Shown here: positions 45,176 to 53,491 of the stretch, in pieces
How positions within the stretch are numbered: the stretch's first letter is position 1
How the letters are laid out: each line of letters starts with the position of its first letter
NCBI RefSeq assembly: GCF_047731265.1
Contig: NZ_CP159835.1
Span: forward strand, 2,790,001-2,854,000
DNA length: 64,000 nt
Source: Patiriisocius sp047731265
GTDB lineage: Bacteria > Bacteroidota > Bacteroidia > Flavobacteriales > Flavobacteriaceae
Direction: 5' to 3'
Position numbers and translations under genes: made by a program
The notes under the pieces: generated by a model
What the model was told of the DNA's origin: nothing
The model's input: the letters and a program-made list of their open reading frames with translations, nothing else
Database searches by the model: none

Positions 45176-45304
45176 GTGAATAAGATAGATTTTAAACATA
45201 TAGTATTTTCATTATCAGAACGCTTTTTCCCTATGGTTGTGAGCATTTTAGGAAGCGATGCAAAAGCTGAAGATGCAATTCAAGAAATAATGAGCAAGCT
45301 ATGA
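45176..45304 (+). pseudogene. ECF sigma factor N-terminal fragment
   Basis: A GTG-started 42-residue frame (NKIDFKHIVFSLSERFFPMV then ILGSDAKAEDAIQEIMSKL) corresponds to sigma-70 region 2 of a flavobacterial ECF sigma factor (about 165-180 residues when complete). It ends in a stop exactly where homologues have a Trp. The DNA that follows is not recognisable as sigma region 4. In this phylum such genes usually head sigma/anti-sigma pairs; here only the stub is left. Confidence 0.7.
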
Positions 45305-45487
45305 AGAAATACAAAGCTCCTTATGGTATTATAATTGTTACACCTAAAAGAGGTGGAAAATTAAAATTAAATCAATTTCACCATTTATAAAGTGATTCAC
45401 TAACTGATAGCGCTATGATTTAAAATGACATTTCCAGTAATGAACTGATAAAATATATAATGATAGAAAATATGTAAAAAAGACCAG

Positions 45488-45647
45488 TTGGTAACACCAG
45501 GTATAATTAATTTGTCAAGTACTTATCTAGAAAATTGCTTCGGCAGTTCACTGCGCTCTGGTCCTTTTAAATTTTCTCTATTCTGTTTTTATTTATTAAT
45601 TTAGTTGCTTAACTATGTAACGAACCATACACATCCCGTTGTAACCA
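45488..45647 (+). repeat. attC-like intergenic palindrome C
   Basis: A 160-bp imperfect inverted repeat just ahead of thiM. The left arm has GGTAACACCAGGTATAATTAA and the right arm AACCATACACATCCCGTTGTAACCA without the last base shared; inner bases ATTTAGTTGCTT and CATACAC recur in the element at 53108-53243. Confidence 0.6.
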
Positions 45648-45659
45648 TTTACAAGAAAA

Positions 45660-46451
45660 ATGAACGATATAGAGAAAACATTAAATAATATTAGAATTAA
45701 AAGCCCACTTGTACATAACATTACCAATTATGTTGTAATGAATTCTACAGCAAATGCTTTGTTAGCTATAGGCGCTTCGCCTGTTATGGCGCATGCCACA
45801 GAAGAGACTGAAGACATTGTTGGCATTTCCTCTTCTTTGGTAATTAACATGGGAACATTGAGTGAAAAATGGGTAGAGAGTATGCTCCTTGCCGCAAAGA
45901 AAGCAAAAGAGATAAATATTCCTTTTGTTTTTGATCCTGTAGGCGTAGGCGCATCAAAATACAGAACACAAACTGCTCTAAAAATTATAGAAACAGCTAC
46001 TCCAAATGTAATCAGAGGCAATGCTTCAGAAATTATGGTTTTGGCACAGCACGCAAGCAGTTCAAAAGGTGTGGATAGCACCATGCAAGCAGAAGATGCT
46101 GTTTCGGGAGCTATCGAATTATCAAAGAAACTAAACAATACGGTTGTGGTAAGTGGTGCAGTAGATTACATTATTACTGGAGATAAGATGAGCACAATCA
46201 CGAATGGGAGTGTTTTAATGCCAAAAGTAACAGGAATGGGATGCTCTGCAACGGCTATTATTGGCGCTTGTATTGCGATTGAATCTGACATTCATTTGGC
46301 TTGCACAACTGCTATGGCAATTATGGGAATAGCTGGAGATATGGCTGCCGAATTATCAAAAGGTCCTGGGAGTTTCCAAGTTAATTTTCTAGATAGCTTG
46401 TATTTGTTAACTGGCGATATCATTAAGGATAAAATAAAACTAAATGTATAA
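45660..46451 (+). CDS. thiM: Hydroxyethylthiazole kinase
   Basis: ThiM phosphorylates 5-(2-hydroxyethyl)-4-methylthiazole for thiamine salvage. The 263-residue protein has the family pattern SPLVHNITNYVVMNSTAN, VFDPVGVGASKYR, IRGNASEI and the catalytic Cys in the anion hole VTGMGCSATA. It is first of four thiamine genes; its end overlaps thiE by 8 bp. No TPP riboswitch consensus (CTGAGA or ACCTGAT-type) was seen upstream. Confidence 0.97.
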   Translation: MNDIEKTLNNIRIKSPLVHNITNYVVMNSTANALLAIGASPVMAHATEETEDIVGISSSLVINMGTLSEKWVESMLLAAKKAKEINIPFVFDPVGVGASKYRTQTALKIIETATPNVIRGNASEIMVLAQHASSSKGVDSTMQAEDAVSGAIELSKKLNNTVVVSGAVDYIITGDKMSTITNGSVLMPKVTGMGCSATAIIGACIAIESDIHLACTTAMAIMGIAGDMAAELSKGPGSFQVNFLDSLYLLTGDIIKDKIKLNV

Positions 46452-47088
46452 GGTAGATTACGCTTTGATGTATGTGACGGACGATAGTATCACAGACGAT
46501 ACGGCATTTTTTAAGATTCTGGAAGATGCCCTAAAAGGGGGTACGTCTATTATTCAACTCAGAGAAAAATCTTGCAACACGCTTTCTTTTTACAACCGTG
46601 CATTAAAAACTAAATACCTTTGCCGTGCTTATGGTGTTCCGTTAATTATTAATGACCGCATAGATATTGCCCTAGCGGTAGATGCAGCAGGTGTGCACAT
46701 TGGACAAACAGACATGCCTTATAGCAAAGCCAGAGCGTTATTAGGTGCTACCAAAATAATAGGGCTATCGATAAGTAATACGGAACAAGCAATTGGGGCC
46801 GAGAACTTGAAAGTAGATTATATCGGTATCTCTCCCATTTTTAATACATCTACTAAAAAATCAGATTTAGCCCCTTCTCTAGGTATTGAAGGACTTAAAA
46901 TGATCAGGCCATTATTTTCAAAACCTATTGTTTGTATTGGAGGAATACAGAAGAAGAATGTTGCAGATATTATAAAAAATGGCGCCAATGGAGTTGCAGT
47001 AATATCTGCTATTTCTAAGGCTGAATACCCTGAAGAAGAAACTAAAAATTTAAAAGAAATAATATGTCAAACTGGTTTAATACCGTAA
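46444..47088 (+). CDS. thiE: Thiamine-phosphate synthase
   Basis: ThiE joins HMP pyrophosphate and thiazole phosphate to give thiamine phosphate. The 214-residue TIM-barrel protein shows GTSIIQLREKSCNT, the pyrophosphate-binding PLIINDRIDIALAVDAAGVH, GQTDMPYSKAR, DYIGISPIFNTSTKK and VCIGGI. It overlaps thiM by 8 bp and tenA by 25 bp, so the order thiM-thiE-tenA is translationally packed. Confidence 0.96.
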   Translation: MYKVDYALMYVTDDSITDDTAFFKILEDALKGGTSIIQLREKSCNTLSFYNRALKTKYLCRAYGVPLIINDRIDIALAVDAAGVHIGQTDMPYSKARALLGATKIIGLSISNTEQAIGAENLKVDYIGISPIFNTSTKKSDLAPSLGIEGLKMIRPLFSKPIVCIGGIQKKNVADIIKNGANGVAVISAISKAEYPEEETKNLKEIICQTGLIP

Positions 47089-47717
47089 CAATAAAAACAG
47101 ACTCGATACTTGAAAAAATAAAAGAACATCCTTTTATAATTGAGTTAATGGATGGAACACTCTCTAAGGAAATATTTCAGTTCTATGTCAATCAAGACTC
47201 TTTGTACCTATCAGAATACAAGAAAACACTGGCTCAATTAAGTATTAAATGCGCAGCAGCAAACGATACTCAATTTTTTCTGGATGCTGCTACAGGGATT
47301 ATCCTTGTTGAAGATGAATTGCATCAAGTTTTTCTCAATAAGGAATATTTCAACAAAGAACCTTCGCCTAGTTGCGAGCTCTATACCGGCTATATGTCTC
47401 GTATTGCAAACAATCATAGTATAGAAGAAGGATTGGCTGTGATACTCCCTTGTTTTACCATCTACAAAGAAATAGGAGATTACATATTAGCCAATCAAAC
47501 TAACAAAGACAATAACCCTTACCAAAACTGGATACAGACCTATGCAAGTGAAGACTTTGCAAATGCGGTACTCAATGCAATAGAAATTACCAATAGGTAT
47601 GCTGAAAAAGCGCCTGAGGAGGTATTGAACAAAATGGATTTAGCTTTTATAAAATCATCAAAACTGGAATGGATGTTTTGGGATAGTGCATACAACAAGG
47701 AAGCATGGAAAATTTAA
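47064..47717 (+). CDS. tenA: Thiaminase II (aminopyrimidine aminohydrolase) TenA
   Basis: TenA hydrolyses aminomethyl-HMP from degraded thiamine to HMP, feeding ThiD. The 217-residue all-helical protein has the Asp of QDSLYL near 40-50, the catalytic Cys in VILPCFTIY near 130, and the C-terminal Glu in KLEWMFWDSAY. It starts 25 bp inside thiE and overlaps thiD by 13 bp. Placement between ThiE and ThiD fits a salvage rather than a degradation role. Confidence 0.95.
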   Translation: MSNWFNTVTIKTDSILEKIKEHPFIIELMDGTLSKEIFQFYVNQDSLYLSEYKKTLAQLSIKCAAANDTQFFLDAATGIILVEDELHQVFLNKEYFNKEPSPSCELYTGYMSRIANNHSIEEGLAVILPCFTIYKEIGDYILANQTNKDNNPYQNWIQTYASEDFANAVLNAIEITNRYAEKAPEEVLNKMDLAFIKSSKLEWMFWDSAYNKEAWKI

Positions 47718-48520
47718 AAACCCCATATCGTGCCGTATTAACCATTGCTGGAAGTGATTCTGGTGGTTGTGCAGGAATTCAAGCAGATATAAAAAGTATT
47801 AGTGCCTGTGGTGCTTATGCTGCTTCTGTTATTACCACTATTACGGCTCAAAACACACAAGGAATATTGGATATACATCCCATACCTGTTTCGCATATAG
47901 AAAAACAATTGGATGCTGTATTAAGTGACATAGATTTTGGCGCAATAAAAATAGGAATGTTGCATTCTTCTGAAGTAATTGATGCGGTTAGTAAAAAATT
48001 AAACCCTTACAATTTTAAAAATATTATACTCGACCCAGTAATGGTTGCTACTTCTGGAGATAAGCTTATTGTTAATGATGCCGTCTCTTCTTTAAAAGCA
48101 TTCCTCCCGAGAGCCAGTTTAATTACGCCCAATATTCCTGAAGCCGAAATATTAATTGGTCATACTATTGAATTAAATAATCTGGAAAATTCAGCAAGAG
48201 AAATTGGGCGACTATACCATACATCTGTTTTGTTAAAAGGAGGACATTTAGATTCCCACGAAAACGAAATTACAGACACACTATACCTACAGGAAAAGGA
48301 TGAGATAATAACAATAAAAAACACTTGGGTAAATACTAAAAACACACATGGAACAGGCTGTAGCTTATCATCAAGTATCGCTGCTTTTTTGAGTTTAGGA
48401 CATACTTTAGAAGATGCAGTAAAAAAAGGATGTCATTATATAAATATAGCCATAAGGCAAGGAGAAAATAAAATTTTAGGCAAAGGAAATGGTCCTATCA
48501 ATCATTTTGGATTAAAATAA
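47705..48520 (+). CDS. thiD: HMP / HMP-phosphate kinase
   Basis: ThiD phosphorylates hydroxymethylpyrimidine twice to HMP-PP. The 271-residue ribokinase-like enzyme has AVLTIAGSDSGGCAGIQADI, KIGMLHS, ILDPVMVATSGDKL, the Lys/Gly-rich LLKGGH and the anion-hole motif NTHGTGCSLSSSIAA. It is the last gene of the thiM-thiE-tenA-thiD operon. The operon can salvage both halves of thiamine; ThiC and ThiG are not in the window. Confidence 0.96.
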   Translation: MENLKTPYRAVLTIAGSDSGGCAGIQADIKSISACGAYAASVITTITAQNTQGILDIHPIPVSHIEKQLDAVLSDIDFGAIKIGMLHSSEVIDAVSKKLNPYNFKNIILDPVMVATSGDKLIVNDAVSSLKAFLPRASLITPNIPEAEILIGHTIELNNLENSAREIGRLYHTSVLLKGGHLDSHENEITDTLYLQEKDEIITIKNTWVNTKNTHGTGCSLSSSIAAFLSLGHTLEDAVKKGCHYINIAIRQGENKILGKGNGPINHFGLK

Positions 48521-48742
48521 CTGCTTACAGCAATGGCCATTATTAATACAGGTTTTGACGGTTAACTCAAAGTTTAGCGCTTTAAACCAAGTCCGCCAAA
48601 TATTTTTGATTTGGCTTTACAAATAAAAAAGATATAACAAAAGAAAAAATTTTGCAGAGTACGTAATCGAAAGTTCATTACTTTTAATTCCCTTACCAAC
48701 CATAGCCAATGGTTGTGCTTCATTATGACCAACCGCTAACAA
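48521..48742. other. Intergenic stretch after thiD
   Basis: 222 bp with no gene; contains CCAACCGCTAACAATTG (about 48729), another GCTAAC-type motif like the arms of the intergenic palindromes. Confidence 0.35.
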
Positions 48743-48877
48743 TTGATAAAATTCTTTAGAAAAATCCGCTACGACCTTATGGAGAAAAACAAGACAGGCA
48801 AGTACTTTAAATATGCCATTGGTGAAACTGCACTTGTTGTTATTGGGATTTTAATTGCGTTGCAGATTAATAATTGA
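48743..48877 (+). pseudogene. DUF6090 family protein, N-terminal fragment
   Basis: A TTG start opens LIKFFRKIRYDLMEKNKTGK then YFKYAIGETALVVIGILIAL and QINN, the near-invariant start of flavobacterial DUF6090 membrane proteins. The frame ends with TGA where the family has Trp (QINNWNE), and within a few bases the sequence turns into an IS21 transposase remnant. Full-length members have about 240 residues. Truncated by the insertion or by recombination. Confidence 0.85.
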
Positions 48878-48886
48878 AATGAAGGT

Positions 48887-49114
48887 CCCAAACAATCCTA
48901 TAAATCGTGTCTAAGGGTATTTCACCTGACCAAAAAAGTAGTCAATACCAGATTGGACAATGCCTGTAACAGAGCTTTGTGTTATGGGGCATATAATTAT
49001 AATATCATCGAACGCGTCCTTAAAAACGGATTGGACTCTCTAGATGGGAACATCGAACCAGAGATCGATATGCCCAACCAAGATAAGATTAGGGGTGGCC
49101 ATTATTACAAATAA
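48887..49114 (+). mobile_element. IS21 family istA transposase, C-terminal remnant
   Basis: A 75-codon frame, in order QSYKSCLRVFHLTKKVVNTR, LDNACNRALCYGAYNYNIIE, RVLKNGLDSLDG, MPNQDKIRGGHYY and stop, matches the C-terminal end of IS21-type IstA transposases of Bacteroidota. The catalytic core and the istB gene are missing and no terminal inverted repeat was identified, so the element is dead. Confidence 0.85.
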
Positions 49115-49504
49115 AATAGAAACATTAAAACCACGCATACATCGCACTGGATAAAACTCAAAGGGAAAAGTCAAAGAAAAAAACTGTAGTTTTATAAAAT
49201 ATATCTTTATGAGACCAAAATCTAATGGAGGTCAACATGGCAGGAACGGGGGTTAGCATCATCAGAATACCATTTAGCAAACAATATGATGACTCTATGA
49301 GACTAGATTTAAAAATTGGGATGCACATTAAATAGCAACAATAATAAAACGGCTCACAAATTTTATAGACTTACAGAATATCACCAACAGAGATAATATT
49401 TTTGTAAGGAAATACAATAGAATTACCAATGTTGAACAAATAAATCAAGCTGTATTTTTCCTTGATTTTGGTTATCGTTATCAATTTTAAAAACTTTAAA
49501 ACTA
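49115..49504. other. Non-coding or decayed stretch
   Basis: 390 bp after the IS21 remnant with no open frame longer than about 40 codons and no recognised family. It may be further IS debris. Confidence 0.35.
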
Positions 49505-50119
49505 ATGCGGGAATAGGTTATTTCATTTTTCAAACAATTTATAGACTTAGAAGAAAAGAATATTCTTCTGATTGAAGAGTTGACAATAGTAAAACATTTT
49601 TCGAAAAATGAATTTATTTTAATACAAGGAAAGGTATGCGATTTTGTTGCCTTTATAAATAAATGAGGGTTTAGAGGTTTTTATTCGGTTGATGGTCAAG
49701 AATACAGCAAACAATTTTTCTTGGAAGGTGAGTTTTGTGCAGATTATGTAAGTTTTTTAACCGAGAAAAAGTCTTTGACTTATTTACAGGCTACTGAAGA
49801 TAGTACGGTTATTGTTTTTGAAAAAAAGGATGTTGACCTTATGTACAAAGCCATTCCAAATTTTGTTTATTTTGGAAAATTACTAGTCGAAAACATGTAT
49901 ATAAAAGCATGCAATATTACGGCTTCTTTTATTTTGAATACTCCAGAAGAGCCTTATACTAATTTGATTAAAGACAGACCAAAAGTGATACAATCTATAC
50001 CTCAATAGATGATTCTATCTTATTTAGGCATTACTCCTGAAGCTTTGAGTAGAATATGGAAGCGTTTAGAAAACTTAATGACTAAAACTATAGCTGTTAC
50101 AAGTATCTTGCTTATTTGA
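49505..50119 (+). pseudogene. Crp/Fnr family regulator, interrupted by three stops
   Basis: One frame of 204 codons reads as a Crp/Fnr-like protein of the cyclic-nucleotide-binding type common in Flavobacteriia: FFKQFIDLEEKNILLIEELT, VKHFSKNEFILIQGKVCDFV, FRGFYSVDGQEYSKQFFLEG, then the long helix and the HTH start IPQ-stop-MILSYLGITPEALSR. Stops are TAG near the N-terminus, TGA after AFINK and TAG at 50006-50008 (homologues have Gly and Tyr at the latter two). No frameshift is visible. DNA-binding would be lost. Confidence 0.87.
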
Positions 50120-50626
50120 TAGTCTTCAATATAAATTAGATCAACATCCAAAAGACATACTTAAAATAAGCTGCATTAATGGAATTATAAAACTTGAGAA
50201 GATGGTGATAAAATACTTCGTGTAAAAGGAGAAAATATTTCTATTGAGAAAACAGAAGATTTGCCACTTTTAGAAGGCTGTTATTATCTAAATAATATGG
50301 CTATTTTTTTCATTTTAAGGGTTTCTGAAATTGACAAAATATTTGGGCTATCTAAACGGAACTAATGCGGATGTTACTATTATACCAATAATTAAATTAT
50401 TTGATTAAGGTGAAGCTAAAAATCACCGATTTAGAAAATACGGTTGCAGTTAGTGAAAATAATATTGGATTGGTTATTTACCAAACAAGTAATTGCATAT
50501 TCTATGCTTTGGTTATCAAAGCAGTAAAATGAAAAGACCGATTACCGACAATTTTTAGACAAATCGATTCAGAAGTATTTTTACCAAATTTTGGAATGGT
50601 TTGGAAGTGAAAAATAAACACCTGTG
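50120..50626 (+). other. Decayed coding region
   Basis: About 500 bp containing coding-like blocks in changing frames (for example KLKITDLENTVAVSENNIGL near 50411-50470 and RQIDSEVFLPNFGMVW-like sequence near 50558-50605) that were not assigned to a family. Probably the wreck of one or two genes following the Crp/Fnr pseudogene. Confidence 0.35.
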
Positions 50627-50735
50627 GTTATACGGTATAAAATTAATTGCTGGTAAATCCAATACTTACGAAAGTCCAAATGGACTTTCTTGGTTCGTGT
50701 TTTATTTGCTAAATTTAGTGTTTTAAAGACGTAAC
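50627..50735 (+). repeat. attC-like intergenic palindrome D
   Basis: A 109-bp imperfect inverted repeat upstream of the Asp/Asn hydroxylase gene. The left arm GTTATACGGTATAAAATTAA pairs with the right arm around TTTAGTGTTTTAAAGACGTAAC; an inner hairpin AAAGTCCAAATGGACTTT is at about 50672-50689. Confidence 0.6.
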
Positions 50736-50796
50736 TAACCTTTTACAATCAAGTTGTATTTCATTAAAAAAACACCTAAATATTTTAAAATTGATA

Positions 50797-51504
50797 ATGC
50801 AAAACAGGACTAAATATTTAAAGCTCCCTTTTCAGTTTGATACAGAAAAGCTTCTCCAAGATTTATCATTAATTTTTGAAGAAAAATGGACTTCACATTT
50901 TAACACTACTGGATATAATGGCGATTGGAAGGTAATTTCACTTTATGCTGATGGCGGAAATGAATCTAATATTTTTGCGCTTTCAACTGCTAGTTCAACG
51001 ATATTGGAAACATTAATACTTAAAAAATGTCACTATTTTAAAGAAGTTATTGAATCTTTTAAGTTTCCCATACTGACCGCTCGTATTTTACGACTAGGTG
51101 TTGGTGCTGAAATTAAACCACACAGAGATCATGAATTAGGATATGAAAACGGGAATTTTCGTTTGCACATACCAATTATAACAAATGCTGATGTCCAATT
51201 TATTCTAGATGGCACTAAATTAAGAATGTTCGCCGGAGAATGCTGGTATACGAACGTAAACTATGTACATAGTGTTAAGAATTCAGGTGCAGTAGATCGA
51301 GTTCATTTAGTTATTGATTTTGAGAGAAATAAATGGTCCGATAAATTGTTTTTTTCATTAGCTAATGAAGAAAGTTTCCAGCCAATACCTAAAGAAAAAG
51401 ATTCTCGAGAAACGATTAAACGAATGATTGAAGAATTGAAACTTAGTAATGAACCAATCGCAGAACAATTGATTAATGAATTACTTCAAAAATTAACAGA
51501 ATGA
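50797..51504 (+). CDS. Aspartyl/asparaginyl beta-hydroxylase family protein
   Basis: A 235-residue Fe(II)/2-oxoglutarate-dependent oxygenase. The HxD of the metal site is in KPHRDHELGYE, the distal His in NVNYVHSVKN, and the 2-oxoglutarate-binding region follows in DRVHLVIDFERNKW; ARILRLGVGAEIKPH is typical. The ATG at 50797 is preferred to an upstream TTG. The family hydroxylates Asp/Asn in proteins in eukaryotes; bacterial members have varied or unknown substrates. The C-terminal 40 residues are charged and helical. Confidence 0.87.
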   Translation: MQNRTKYLKLPFQFDTEKLLQDLSLIFEEKWTSHFNTTGYNGDWKVISLYADGGNESNIFALSTASSTILETLILKKCHYFKEVIESFKFPILTARILRLGVGAEIKPHRDHELGYENGNFRLHIPIITNADVQFILDGTKLRMFAGECWYTNVNYVHSVKNSGAVDRVHLVIDFERNKWSDKLFFSLANEESFQPIPKEKDSRETIKRMIEELKLSNEPIAEQLINELLQKLTE

Positions 51505-51891
51505 AACGAAAACACAATCAAGTAGAAGGCTTCATCAATAATTGATGGAGTGCGCTTCTCACTCCATTGTATCCCCTAATAAATAAGGGACAGGCTATAC
51601 GCAAGCAACTTGGTCCTTTTACCGCTATTGCTAATAGAAATAGCACTCAGGAACGCATACGGCGGTTCGCAATCCATCTTTCCAATCGCTTTTTACACCC
51701 ATTGAAACGATGCTGTACTTTTTCAAAAGGCCATAATTTTTCTTGGGAATAGGTCACCCAATTAGCCACAATTAATACTCCCAATGTAATTTCTCCAAGC
51801 AGCAATTATTTCTCAAAACTACTAGATACAAAGTGTAATGGTTTCTATAACCTACGCACTAGCCGCTTTAAAATTAAAATAAAAGCAAGCG
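51505..51891. other. Gene-free stretch
   Basis: About 390 bp. A 61-codon open frame from 51567 lacks coding character. Blocks on the minus strand near 51690-51650 read DWKDGLRTAVCVPE, which hints at a relict gene, but no family was identified. Confidence 0.35.
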
Positions 51892-52282
51892 AAAATCAGG
51901 TATTTTCCCCTATTGACATTAAACTCCATTGCGCCTATATTTACAAATAAAGAACGTCTTTTATGATCCAACATCCAAGAAACACCCACCAAACGCAGGT
52001 ACACTGCCAATACCCTAAGCGTTAAAATAAAGGGCATTTTGGACAGGCTGGGGGAATACTTAGTGCATAAATTGGTTCTTTTTACCATTCCCTAGAAAAT
52101 AATTAAAGTGAATACGGAAAACCGTAACAAAACAAACAGCATAACAAGTATTTTTATACATTATAAAGCTGCTGGTCCCTGGGCGGCATAAAACAGTTTT
52201 AAAAAACATCACAACGCTTTTAGACTTGCAATGATACAATGGATGTAAACGCCAATTGGCGCTTGTCCTTAGGTTTGGCAAA
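51892..52282 (+). repeat. 391-bp dispersed repeat R2, copy 2
   Basis: Counterpart of 43416-43806. The relict frame is better kept here: LTLNSIAPIFTNKERLL, TGA, SNIQETPTKRRYTANTLSVK, ILDRLGEYLVHKLVLFTIP, TAG, KIIKVNTENRNKTNSITSIF. The closing palindrome at 52241-52268 has CGCCAATTGGCG at its centre, and GGTTTGGCAAA follows. The element ends 27 bp before the start of the next gene. Confidence 0.85.
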
Positions 52283-52309
52283 AGGGAAACATAATACTTC
52301 AATTGATAA

Positions 52310-53101
52310 ATGAAATACTCAAAAATACTTATTGGTTTATTTTTAATAATCGCAACTCTTTTATTGATTGACATTTTTACGGGTATATTTTATTGGAATA
52401 GATTAAACCTTTTATTTGACTCATCTATATTTAATAATATAACTACGGCCATAATTGGTGTTGTTTCTTTTATGATATATTCTTTGGCTTTGTTTTTAGC
52501 TTTGTTTTTAGCTTTTAAACAAAATAAAACCATTCTAAGTCAACACTTAAGGCCGTACTACGAAAGAGAAATTAATAGAACTATAAACGAATTAGAAAAA
52601 GAAAAGATTGATACCATACTTATCAATACAAAAGGAAAGGAGTATAATGGGATAAATTACCCAAATCTAATTTCCGATCAACTTATGGCTTTGACTAAAA
52701 ATACGGATTACCTAAAAGACATAACAGACTATGACGCAGGGATTGAATTTAAAACAGCATATATAAAAGAACGGAGTTACTACCCAATAGTTGCATTTCT
52801 ATCTGAATATACAATTGGTTTAAACAATAAATTCAGGTACGATTATCTAAAAGAAATGATAGAAGAAATCGACGAAGCAAAACTCTTAAATAAAGACAAA
52901 ATCATGTTAAAAAAGAGAATTAAAAAAGAAATTCTTTCATATTATATTTCCTTTATTAATTTTGAGCAAACGGCTGCAATAGAAACACCACCTATTCCAA
53001 ATATTTACGATTTTTCAAACCGTAATAAAATAGAATTTAAGAAAATAAGTGATTCATATTTCAAAGACCATTATGATTGGTTCAAAGAAAAATTAAAATA
53101 G
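52310..53101 (+). CDS. Hypothetical two-helix membrane protein
   Basis: A 263-residue protein with two N-terminal membrane helices (ILIGLFLIIATLLLIDIFTG and IIGVVSFMIYSLALFLALFL) followed by a soluble, highly charged helical domain of about 190 residues (YYEREINRTINELEKEKIDT, SYYPIVAFLSEYTIGLNNKF). The layout resembles putative phage abortive-infection proteins of the putAbiC type, but the diagnostic residues were not confirmed. It is directly preceded by repeat R2 and followed by a palindrome element, so it is a cassette-like single gene. Confidence 0.6.
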   Translation: MKYSKILIGLFLIIATLLLIDIFTGIFYWNRLNLLFDSSIFNNITTAIIGVVSFMIYSLALFLALFLAFKQNKTILSQHLRPYYEREINRTINELEKEKIDTILINTKGKEYNGINYPNLISDQLMALTKNTDYLKDITDYDAGIEFKTAYIKERSYYPIVAFLSEYTIGLNNKFRYDYLKEMIEEIDEAKLLNKDKIMLKKRIKKEILSYYISFINFEQTAAIETPPIPNIYDFSNRNKIEFKKISDSYFKDHYDWFKEKLK

Positions 53102-53107
53102 CAGTGC

Positions 53108-53243
53108 CTAGCACGGCATATCAATTATGATTTTGGTAGTTGCTTATTTGGAAATCCCTTCTAATTTCCCTCTGGTTCGTTTTCTTTTACTAATTTAGTT
53201 ACTTGATCAAGCAAATAACCATACACGTCATGTTATTTGCTAG
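53108..53243 (+). repeat. attC-like intergenic palindrome E
   Basis: A 136-bp imperfect inverted repeat after the two-helix membrane protein gene, with CTAGC at 53108-53112 and GCTAG at 53239-53243 at the ends. The inner right half (TACTAATTTAGTTACTTGAT, AACCATACACGTC) is closely similar to the right half of the element ahead of thiM. Confidence 0.62.
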
Positions 53244-53302
53244 CAAAAAAAATCAACAAAAGATAAAAGGTCAATAAAAAAAAGTAAATTCAACTTTTAA
53301 TA

Positions 53303-53473
53303 TTGAATAATATCGAAAATACGGGCAATGGTTCTAAAATATTAGGGATTGGATTTGGAATAATAACAATAATAAGCGGAGTCATATTAGCACTTGAGAA
53401 ACCTTTGATAGAAATTCCTGGTGCAATTATTGGAATTTGGTTGATCGTAGTTAACATACAGAAAATCAAATAA
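53303..53473 (+). CDS. Small hypothetical membrane protein (56 aa)
   Basis: A TTG-started frame of 56 residues with two hydrophobic segments (ILGIGFGIITIISGVILAL, IEIPGAIIGIWLIVVNI) separated by a short loop and ending in a basic tail. Coding-like and correctly placed after the palindrome element, but with no homologue recognised. The following gene begins within 20 bp. Confidence 0.5.
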   Translation: MNNIENTGNGSKILGIGFGIITIISGVILALEKPLIEIPGAIIGIWLIVVNIQKIK

Positions 53474-53491
53474 TGGGAAGTATGCGATAAA

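Noticed and set aside
45200..45659. TPP riboswitch ahead of thiM
   Set aside because: No CTGAGA or ACCTGAT-type THI-box segments were found on reading; absence is by eye only.
45728..46138. 136-codon ORF antisense to thiM
   Set aside because: Shadow of a well-supported gene; no start signal or family match.
51567..51752. 61-codon ORF upstream of repeat R2
   Set aside because: Non-coding composition and no family match; lies in a stretch with possible relict sequence on the other strand.
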